This document shows, in pieces, positions 1-5,010 of a stretch of DNA of 5,010 nucleotides (positions are counted from its first letter, which is position 1; every line of letters starts with the position of its first letter). The notes below the pieces were generated by a model. The model was given only the letters and a program-made list of their open reading frames with translations, was not told the origin of the DNA and did no database searches. Position numbers and translations under genes: made by a program. This DNA is from Candidatus Methanomethylophilaceae archaeon (GTDB lineage Archaea; Thermoplasmatota; Thermoplasmata; Methanomassiliicoccales; Methanomethylophilaceae): assembly GCA_017616575.1 (NCBI GenBank), contig JAFZXW010000156.1:1-5010 (forward strand), given 5' to 3'.

Positions 1-1542
1 GTCCGTCGACCCGGACTCCCTGTCCCCGGAAGAGAATGCGAAAGGCCCGTCCCCGTATCCCAGGACGTAAAGGTCCTTGCGCGTCCTTCCTATGATGAAC
101 ACGGAGGCTTCCCCCTCTATGCGTTCCAGGCGGTTGGCTATCATCTTGGCTATGTCCTTGTCCCCGGACACCGTCAGCAGCTGCACCGGCGGGGACCTGG
201 GGGACGGCAGCCCCTTCACGTTCTTCTTCAGCTGGGAGGGGTTCTTGGACACGAAGCGCCCGGCCATGTCGACTATCTGCTTCGGGGACCTGTACGTCCT
301 CTCGATCCTGGACACTTTGATCGGGCCCCAGTCCTTCCATATCTTCTCGAAGTCGAACATCTGCCAGATGTCCCCTCCGCTGAAGGAGTAGATGCTCTGC
401 CAGTCGTCCCCGACGCAGAACAGCCTGAAGCCCATGACGCCCCTCAGGGCCATGACCAGGTCCACGAGTATCCTGGAGACGTCCTGGTACTCGTCTATCA
501 GAACGGCGTCGTAGCGCTTCCCCGGGTGCCCTCCCCTGCGGACGATCCCGGCGGACTGGATGACCATGTCCTCGTAATCAGCCAGGTCCTCCTCGGCGCA
601 GGCCATGGAGTACATGTCCCACACCTTGTCCAGCAGGCGGACCTTCGTCTCGGCGTCCGGGCGGGAGGCGGTGTCGTTGCGCCCGTTGGCGCGCAGGAGG
701 TCCCGGATGCTCATGCCGGTGCATTTGCATCTGGATATCAGGTTCCCGAGGGATTCCGGGACCCTCTCCCCCCATGCCTGCATGACGTTGGAGGCGAGGT
801 CGTTGACGTTGACCGGCTTCGCTTTGACTCCTTTCGACTTCAATATCGCCCATGCCTCGTCCGGGTCCTTGGCAGCCGCGGATACCGCCGGGTCGTCCGA
901 GTATATCTTGAAGGACAGGCCCTTCCTGTCGTCAACGGAGATGTGCCCGGGCTTGGACCCCGTCTCGGAGTACACGGGGCGGGTGTACTGGCAGTCGATC
1001 CCGCACCTGAAAAGGGCGTCGGCGATCGCGCGGAGGCCCCTGTTCCCGATGCTCTTGCCGTTGTAGGACAGGTAGGAGTACGACGTGCGCCTCAGCCCTT
1101 CGATGTAGACCATCATCGCCTCCGCGGACCTGCGGTCGGTCTGGACGAGCTCGTCGCACAGGCGCCCTATGAGCTTCGATTTCCGCGTCCCGATGCACGG
1201 CTTCTTGCGGAGGATGCGGTTCCCGAGGGCGTGGATGGTCATGACGTCCACGGGGAACCCCGCCCCGAACTCGGAGTCCACGGCCTTCCTGAGGTCCGCC
1301 ACGGAGTTGTTGGTCAGCGATATCAGGAGTATCCTTTTCGGGTCGACGCCGTCCTTCTCCACCAGGCGCTTCACCTTCCCTATGAGGGTCGTGGTCTTGC
1401 CGGTCCCGGCGCCGGCGATGACCAGCTGCGTCGGGGAGCCGTCCTCCACGGCGGCCATTTGCTGCTTGTCCAGGGCGTGGCCTCTGACCACTATCGCCTC
1501 TTCGGGGGCATTTTCCGGACGTTTGCAGTCGACGGCGCGCAT
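1..1542 (-). CDS. UvrD/HelD-like superfamily 1 DNA helicase, N-terminal part (C-terminus outside window)
   Basis: ATP-dependent SF1A helicase expected to unwind or translocate on DNA in repair or recombination. The frame stays open for 514 codons from ATG at 1542 to the left edge. Motifs seen: Q motif LDKQQ (about residues 24-28), Walker A AGAGTGKTT (43-51), motif Ib TIHALG (102-107), Walker B VLIDEYQD (347-354), motif III VGDDWQSIYSF (377-387), motif IV RTYRSPKQI (415-423), then PSQLKK (435-440). The VGDDWQ and QLKK signatures resemble DNA helicase IV (HelD) more than UvrD or PcrA. Motifs V and VI must lie beyond the edge; HelD proteins run to nearly 700 residues, so roughly a quarter is missing. 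Residues 163-220 fall in the 1B-side insertion, and its usual nuclease-like residues look lost (see findings). The start is fixed by an in-frame TAA just upstream and a TATA box at leaderless distance. The gene is divergent from the transporter. Family confidence is high; the HelD subfamily assignment is moderate. Confidence 0.93.
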   Translation of the reverse strand, partial: MRAVDCKRPENAPEEAIVVRGHALDKQQMAAVEDGSPTQLVIAGAGTGKTTTLIGKVKRLVEKDGVDPKRILLISLTNNSVADLRKAVDSEFGAGFPVDVMTIHALGNRILRKKPCIGTRKSKLIGRLCDELVQTDRRSAEAMMVYIEGLRRTSYSYLSYNGKSIGNRGLRAIADALFRCGIDCQYTRPVYSETGSKPGHISVDDRKGLSFKIYSDDPAVSAAAKDPDEAWAILKSKGVKAKPVNVNDLASNVMQAWGERVPESLGNLISRCKCTGMSIRDLLRANGRNDTASRPDAETKVRLLDKVWDMYSMACAEEDLADYEDMVIQSAGIVRRGGHPGKRYDAVLIDEYQDVSRILVDLVMALRGVMGFRLFCVGDDWQSIYSFSGGDIWQMFDFEKIWKDWGPIKVSRIERTYRSPKQIVDMAGRFVSKNPSQLKKNVKGLPSPRSPPVQLLTVSGDKDIAKMIANRLERIEGEASVFIIGRTRKDLYVLGYGDGPFAFSSGDRESGSTD

Positions 1543-1566
1543 CTTAGGCCGTCCACGGATAATTGG

Positions 1567-1574
1567 TATTTAAA
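1567..1574 (-). promoter_or_regulatory. TATA box of the helicase gene (leaderless transcript)
   Basis: Read on the minus strand this is TTTAAATA, preceded by CTCACC as a possible BRE. Its centre is about 28 nt upstream of the helicase ATG. Archaeal transcription usually starts 25-30 nt downstream of the TATA centre, so the mRNA should begin at or within a few bases of the start codon. No Shine-Dalgarno sequence precedes the ATG (GGACGGCCTAAG is the upstream context), which fits leaderless translation. Confidence 0.72.
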
Positions 1575-1602
1575 GGTGAGAGCGGGGTGGCCGAACAGCC
1601 CT

Positions 1603-1612
1603 TGCCATGGCA
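1603..1612. promoter_or_regulatory. 10-bp perfect palindrome, possible operator
   Basis: TGCCATGGCA is self-complementary. It lies in the divergent intergenic region, about 30 bp beyond the helicase TATA box and directly against an ATTAATAG element that could serve the transporter unit. A dimeric repressor bound here could affect the rightward promoter. The two arms do not extend further (T at 1602 faces T at 1613), and a 10-bp palindrome can occur by chance, so a regulatory role is only a suggestion. Confidence 0.25.
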
Positions 1613-1619
1613 TTAATAG
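1612..1619 (+). promoter_or_regulatory. Candidate TATA element for the transporter unit (distal)
   Basis: ATTAATAG is an A/T-rich island in GC-rich DNA, centred about 37 nt upstream of the ATG at 1653. Used as a TATA box it would place the transcript start near 1642 and give a leader of about 10 nt, compatible with the ATG at 1653. It competes with the element at 1631-1638, and sequence alone does not decide between them. Confidence 0.35.
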
Positions 1620-1630
1620 GTGCGCACGCG

Positions 1631-1638
1631 TTTTATAG
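1631..1638 (+). promoter_or_regulatory. Candidate TATA element for the transporter unit (proximal)
   Basis: TTTTATAG is the better match to the archaeal TATA consensus but is centred only about 19 nt upstream of the ATG at 1653. Transcription would then start near 1660, inside the reading frame as called. The first usable start would be the ATG at 1677, which has AAGAGG only 3 nt before it. This element therefore bears on the choice of start codon as well as on the promoter. Confidence 0.4.
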
Positions 1639-1652
1639 CCGGTCGTGTCGCG

Positions 1653-3167
1653 ATGGAAGCGGAATTCAAGAGGAACATGCCCGGTCTCTGCCTGTTGTCG
1701 TTTAGCACTTTCGTGGTATGCGTCCCGGCTGCCTTCACCCAGATAATATCCTTGGACCTGATGATAGACCTGGGCTCCTTTTTGGGCAAGGGTTACGCCT
1801 GGGCATTCCCGATGTTCGTGGCCGGGGAGTGCTCCGCGATGGGGCTGTGCGCCACCATCATAGACAGATACGGCAGGAAATGGCCGTATCTGGCGGGTTC
1901 CTTGCTGTTTATCGCAGGAACCGCCGCCTGCGCGACGAGCACGGGCATGGATTCGTTTCTCGCGTTCCGGTTCATACAAGGGCTGGGGACCGGGGCGATC
2001 ATAGTCACATGCATCGCGCAAATTTTCTATGATGTCAAGGACCGGAAGCTCCGCTACATGGCGAACGGGATAATGTCTCTCGGATTCGGCTTGGGGATGC
2101 TGGTGGGGGTGTTTCTGGGAAAGGCGGTCATCGACGGCATGGGATGGCAGTTGACGTTTTGGTCTATGGCGGTCCTGCAGGCGATCGTGACTTTCCCGTC
2201 CCTGCAGGTCCTTTCTAGAGGAGAGCCGAGCAAGATGAAGGCGGACGTTCCCGGAGCCTTTATACTGGCGGTCTGGGCGGGGTGCTTCGTCCTGTTTCTG
2301 CAGAAGCTGTATCTCGACTGGGACCTGAACGGGCCGGAGGGGGTCATGGGCTCCGCGTTCTTGCTGATGCTCCTTCTGGCATTTGCCGTAGCGGAGGTCG
2401 TCAACCCCTCGTCGGTCCTCCATCGCAAAGTGAACAACAGCAGGCTCGTCGTGGCCTCGATGATATTCATAGTCCTGCTGGGGGTCATAGACATGGCTGC
2501 CGTGGGCGCGATGATGAAGGTGGCCTTCTTCACGTACCAGATGTCGGTGCTGGGGGCCGCTCCGTATTTCATACTCCTGGTCCTGGGCGCCGCCGTTACC
2601 GCCATATCCATATCCAAGACCATAGACAGGACCGGACACCTGCCATGGCTGCTTCTGAGCGCGGTCCTCTCCCCTATAGCCTTGCTCTCGATGCTGCTTG
2701 TGCGCGAGGACGATCCTTCATTCGCGCTTGCCGGGCACCTGTTCCTGCTCGGGCTCGCCAACGGGTGCCTGGTGTCCATGCTCAACGCTTGCATACAGAA
2801 CAGGACGGGAGAGGACAACAACGGCGCGTTCATGGGGTTCGCCATACTCATACGCACAGCGGCGTTATGGCTTGGCTACAATTTCTATCAGTATGTGACG
2901 GATGTCCATATGGCGGAGAAGATCAGCGCCGTCGTGGAGCATTGGAATTCCATATTGCCTTTCGAGCCGCCGACGGACAGCACCTTGGCCGTCCTGATGA
3001 TAACCCCTTTGAGGGATATGATCAGGCTGCTTCCCGGTCTAACCGACGAGATAGCGACGGTTTACGCCGAGGGGATCGCCCAGGGCTTGATGTACGGGGC
3101 AATCATATTCGTCGCGGTCGCGGTCCCGACGGCGACCTTGCTGGTTGGGAGGAGGAAAGACCTATGA
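1653..3167 (+). CDS. MFS transporter, 14-helix DHA2-like (drug/metabolite exporter type)
   Basis: Integral membrane secondary transporter of the major facilitator superfamily, 504 residues from ATG 1653. Motif A appears as GxxxxxxDRYGRK (ending at residues 71-76), motif B as FRFIQGLGTG (105-114), and a motif C-like glycine ladder GFGLGMLVGVFLG (144-156). Hydrophobic stretches suggest about 14 helices: roughly 11-32, 48-70, 78-97, 101-125, 136-158, 167-185, 201-217, 231-250, 265-287, 297-318, 330-349, 357-380, 391-408 and 475-497, ending in basic RRKDL. The 14-helix layout and size match DHA2 (QacA/EmrB-like) exporters; a long loop between helices 13 and 14 (about 409-474) recalls the extracellular loop of QacA. 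The acidic residue DHA2 proteins usually carry in helix 1 is not obvious here. Other starts: GTG 1620 (upstream stop only sets the maximal frame) and ATG 1677. I chose 1653 because it gives a short charged N-terminus (EAEFKRN) before helix 1. The stop overlaps the next gene's start. The substrate cannot be inferred. Confidence 0.9.
   Translation: MEAEFKRNMPGLCLLSFSTFVVCVPAAFTQIISLDLMIDLGSFLGKGYAWAFPMFVAGECSAMGLCATIIDRYGRKWPYLAGSLLFIAGTAACATSTGMDSFLAFRFIQGLGTGAIIVTCIAQIFYDVKDRKLRYMANGIMSLGFGLGMLVGVFLGKAVIDGMGWQLTFWSMAVLQAIVTFPSLQVLSRGEPSKMKADVPGAFILAVWAGCFVLFLQKLYLDWDLNGPEGVMGSAFLLMLLLAFAVAEVVNPSSVLHRKVNNSRLVVASMIFIVLLGVIDMAAVGAMMKVAFFTYQMSVLGAAPYFILLVLGAAVTAISISKTIDRTGHLPWLLLSAVLSPIALLSMLLVREDDPSFALAGHLFLLGLANGCLVSMLNACIQNRTGEDNNGAFMGFAILIRTAALWLGYNFYQYVTDVHMAEKISAVVEHWNSILPFEPPTDSTLAVLMITPLRDMIRLLPGLTDEIATVYAEGIAQGLMYGAIIFVAVAVPTATLLVGRRKDL
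3148..3155 (+). promoter_or_regulatory. Strong Shine-Dalgarno for the surface protein gene
   Basis: GGAGGAGG lies inside the last codons of the transporter gene, 8 nt before the ATG at 3164. It is a near-perfect anti-Shine-Dalgarno match, unlike the two upstream genes, which lack one at their called starts. It fixes the start of the downstream gene and supports translation as an internal cistron of a shared mRNA. Confidence 0.85.
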
Positions 3168-3238
3168 GACTTTGGCGCGCGGTTCTGGCGACAGCTTTCA
3201 TAGTATCGCTGATGGCGGTGGCCGTCCCTGTGCAGGGG
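3164..3238 (+). other. Signal peptide of the surface protein
   Basis: Residues 1-25 show the n-, h- and c-region pattern: MRLWR, a hydrophobic stretch AVLATAFIVSLMAVAV, then PVQG. Small or polar residues at 23-25 fit signal peptidase I cleavage before SDG. There is no lipobox cysteine, so a lipoprotein is unlikely. Sec rather than Tat export is expected, since there is no twin-arginine motif. Confidence 0.8.
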
Positions 3239-5010
3239 TCTGACGGCACTGCCGTGGTCATAGAGGGGGATCATGTCCTCGCTGGGGACGAGTCCTTCGA
3301 GGCGGGGTCCGAGATCGTTCTTGCGGACGGATCGACGATAGCGGTCGGAAGCCATGTCCTGTCGATCGGCCAAGGGTCGAAGGTGATCGCCCTGGGATCG
3401 TTCACGTTATCGTGCTCGGGAGGGCGCATAGACGTGGGTGCCGGATCCCTCATCGAAATCGGAGGCTCGGTAATACCGCCGTTCCGGTCGGACGTCTCGT
3501 ACGTTTTCGACGGGGACGTCGAGGTCAAGAGCGAAGTCCTCGAGGAGGGCCTCGTCACAATGTCGTTCCTGCCATCCGGCCCGGACCGCGGGATACACGC
3601 GGGATGGGGGGACAGGTCCTTTTCGGCATACGACCTGTCCGTGACGTACAAGGCGGCCTCTGGAGGCATCGAGGCCGTCCTAGGGTTCTCCTCCCTTGTC
3701 CTGGAGGACAAGAGGTACGATGGGGGCTCCCTGGTCAGCACAAGCGTCTTTACTGTCTTGTCCGACGACGCCTCCGAATCGTTGGACGTCATCCTTTTGA
3801 TGGACGAAGGGGCTGGGCACCTGTATGTCCGCGGATGCTCGGTGGGTTCCGTCGAGTCCGTGGTGCGCTATGAGGAGAGCGGGGTGTCAGACAGGGCCGC
3901 GGCCTCAGGGTTCGGGAGGTTTGAGACGTCTATAAGCGATGGCGTCCTGTCCGTCGGATCCACTGTCGGATCTGTCGTTTTCGAGAAGTCTGAGGAGGAT
4001 ATGCCTGTCTTCCGCGAGACGTTCGACGACGTGACATGGGAGGCCGACCTCGACCTTCACGCCTTCTCGGCCTTCTTGTACTCGGTCGTGGCCGGCGACG
4101 GCGGGAAGACGGAACTGTCAGATGTCATCAAGCGCGTGGCTGTCACGGCGGAATCCGCATTGGTGGAGGACGGATCGGAGGAACGGGTCTTGACAGGTCT
4201 GTCCTTCGTTCTGGATAGGGATGCTGAATACCGTGTCACGGTCTTTTGGACGGAGGATGGAAAAAAGGTCGTGGTAGAGTCGACGGGAATCGTCTTGGAA
4301 TCTCTGGCCGTCGGCACCGACCTGGTGGCGGACGTAGGCATGTCGGTGGAGCATGTCAGGGCGGAGTCGGTCTCCTCGGACGGGGCCAGGTCTGCGGCGG
4401 ACTTCCGCGGCATTGTTGTCCGTGTGGACGGATTGGATCTGAAAGGCCTTTGGACCATGCTGTCCAGAACCGGGACGGCCGGCGTCCAGCAGATTTTGGA
4501 CAGCTGCGACAGGGTCCATGCGTCCGTGTCATCTTCTTCGGTATCCGAGGACGGCTCCAGCGTCTTCGAAGCCTCCGGCGTCGACATGACGATGATCGAC
4601 GAGGGCAACGGCCTTATTACGATATCCATGTCCTTCGACAGTCTGCTTGCGAGGCTCCCCGCAAGGGACGGGACGTTGGACGTGGACATGGGGCGCACCG
4701 AGGCCGGCCTGTCCGCGTACGGCTCCATTTCGGATCTCATCGACGCGTTGACGTCCGGGTCGGGCGTGTCCGGCGATTATCAGGCCACGTTGCGCATGGT
4801 CTCAGAGAGGGCGTCCATAGTATTCGTCGACGGGGACGGGAGATATAGTGTCGCCTTCGTCAGGAATGGCGGGACCGGGCAGGTGGTCCTGAGCCTTAAT
4901 GCGGAGAGCCAGGCATATAGCGGGAGGACCGTCGTCGGCGGCAGCCTGTCCGCCCTCGGGTTCAGGACCGATCTGGGCTTCCCCTCCGGTGCACGGGCGT
5001 CTCTAGAAGA
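3164..5010 (+). CDS. Secreted/surface acidic protein with signal peptide and N-terminal GS-repeat region (C-terminus outside window)
   Basis: I do not recognise a family. The frame is open for 615 codons from ATG 3164 to the right edge. The N-terminus is a classic signal peptide: Arg2 and Arg5, hydrophobic core about residues 6-21, and a likely cleavage near VQG|SDG (after residue 25). Residues 48-104 hold a series of Gly-Ser-x-hydrophobic repeats that could form a beta-solenoid. The rest looks beta-rich, full of short Val/Ser/Asp/Gly strands and turns. Two stretches (about 301-362 and 426-491) look like distant repeats of one module. By hand count the visible part has 51 Asp and 41 Glu against 32 Arg and 10 Lys, and only 3 Asn, none in an N-x-S/T sequon. 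No transmembrane anchor is visible; one may lie past the edge. The start is set by GGAGGAGG 8 nt upstream and the ATGA overlap with the transporter stop. A role in the cell envelope (adhesin, binding protein or transporter partner) is inferred from export and gene coupling only. Confidence 0.85.
   Translation, partial: MRLWRAVLATAFIVSLMAVAVPVQGSDGTAVVIEGDHVLAGDESFEAGSEIVLADGSTIAVGSHVLSIGQGSKVIALGSFTLSCSGGRIDVGAGSLIEIGGSVIPPFRSDVSYVFDGDVEVKSEVLEEGLVTMSFLPSGPDRGIHAGWGDRSFSAYDLSVTYKAASGGIEAVLGFSSLVLEDKRYDGGSLVSTSVFTVLSDDASESLDVILLMDEGAGHLYVRGCSVGSVESVVRYEESGVSDRAAASGFGRFETSISDGVLSVGSTVGSVVFEKSEEDMPVFRETFDDVTWEADLDLHAFSAFLYSVVAGDGGKTELSDVIKRVAVTAESALVEDGSEERVLTGLSFVLDRDAEYRVTVFWTEDGKKVVVESTGIVLESLAVGTDLVADVGMSVEHVRAESVSSDGARSAADFRGIVVRVDGLDLKGLWTMLSRTGTAGVQQILDSCDRVHASVSSSSVSEDGSSVFEASGVDMTMIDEGNGLITISMSFDSLLARLPARDGTLDVDMGRTEAGLSAYGSISDLIDALTSGSGVSGDYQATLRMVSERASIVFVDGDGRYSVAFVRNGGTGQVVLSLNAESQAYSGRTVVGGSLSALGFRTDLGFPSGARASLE
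3305..3475 (+). repeat. Gly-Ser-x-hydrophobic peptide repeats in the surface protein (possible beta-solenoid)
   Basis: Seven GS-x-(hydrophobic or Thr) units fall within residues 48-104: GSEI, GSTI, GSHV, GSKV, GSFT, GSLI and GSVI, spaced 6 to 16 residues apart with short beta-prone strands between them. Regular Gly turns alternating with short hydrophobic strands are typical of beta-solenoid or beta-helix folds in exported proteins. The repeats are visible in protein but not as DNA repeats. The fold is inferred. Confidence 0.5.

Noticed and set aside
77..391. Plus-strand open frame of 104 codons at the left edge
   Set aside because: It lies entirely opposite helicase motifs III-IV and has no promoter or ribosome binding site.
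526..1638. Long plus-strand open frame (370 codons) opposite the helicase
   Set aside because: The minus strand in this span carries the ordered SF1 helicase motifs. The plus-strand translation is low-complexity Gly/Val/Pro/Arg/His-rich, without motifs, and runs through the intergenic promoter.
1491..2639. Long minus-strand open frame (382 codons) across the divergent promoter and transporter
   Set aside because: It is antisense to a well-supported MFS gene and would also cover the helicase start and both promoters. Its translation is rich in His, Arg, Gln and Tyr with no recognisable motif, as expected of a shadow in GC-rich coding DNA.
2054..2857. Minus-strand open frame (267 codons) opposite the transporter
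   Set aside because: Ser/Thr/Arg-rich shadow translation with no hydrophobic or catalytic pattern, fully inside the MFS gene.
3165..3240. Lipoprotein signal in the surface protein
   Set aside because: There is no cysteine at the end of the hydrophobic stretch; the first Cys is at residue 84, so no lipobox can be drawn.
4057..4740. Minus-strand open frame (227 codons) opposite the surface protein
   Set aside because: The plus-strand frame is continuous from a signal peptide and a strong ribosome binding site. The antisense product is a Ser/Thr/Pro/Asp-rich mirror of it.
1..5010. CRISPR array, tRNA, rRNA, insertion sequence, attachment site or replication origin
   Set aside because: Nearly every base is inside one of three coding frames. 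I saw no direct DNA repeats with regular spacing, no terminal inverted repeats, no transposase and no tRNA-like arms. The presence of a helicase alone is not evidence of a defence system here.

Overview
The window looks archaeal and GC-rich. It holds parts or all of three genes and almost no non-coding DNA. The archaeal reading rests on an A/T-rich TATA element (TTTAAATA, preceded by ACC) about 28 nt upstream of a start codon with no leader or Shine-Dalgarno site, on free use of AGG and ATA codons in a GC-rich background, and on the absence of any -35/-10 promoter. Moderately high GC together with leaderless genes would suit a Thermoplasmatota/Methanomassiliicoccales-type methanogen, but that placement is an inference from style, not from a marker gene.

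Left third (1-1542, minus strand): the N-terminal 514 residues of a superfamily 1 DNA helicase of the UvrD/Rep/HelD type. The Q motif, Walker A, Ib, Walker B, III and IV are all present in order. The gene runs off the left edge before motifs V and VI. Its motif III (VGDDWQ) is closest to DNA helicase IV (HelD).

Middle: a compact divergent promoter region of about 110 bp (1543-1652). It has one clear TATA box for the helicase, two candidate TATA elements for the rightward unit, and a perfect 10-bp palindrome.

Right two thirds (1653-5010, plus strand): a two-gene unit. The first gene is a 504-residue major facilitator superfamily transporter with a 14-helix, DHA2-like layout. Its stop overlaps the next start (ATGA), and a strong Shine-Dalgarno (GGAGGAGG) lies inside its 3' end. 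The second gene encodes a large secreted or surface protein with a signal peptide. It is strongly acidic, almost free of asparagine, begins with a Gly-Ser-x-hydrophobic repeat region that could form a beta-solenoid, and is still open at the right edge (615 residues visible).

The transporter and the exported protein are very probably translationally coupled, which suggests a joint role at the cell envelope, but the substrate cannot be told from the sequence. The helicase is a separate, divergently transcribed gene. I do not see a clearly new defence or mobile system here. The most unusual element is the acidic, Asn-poor surface protein coupled to the transporter.
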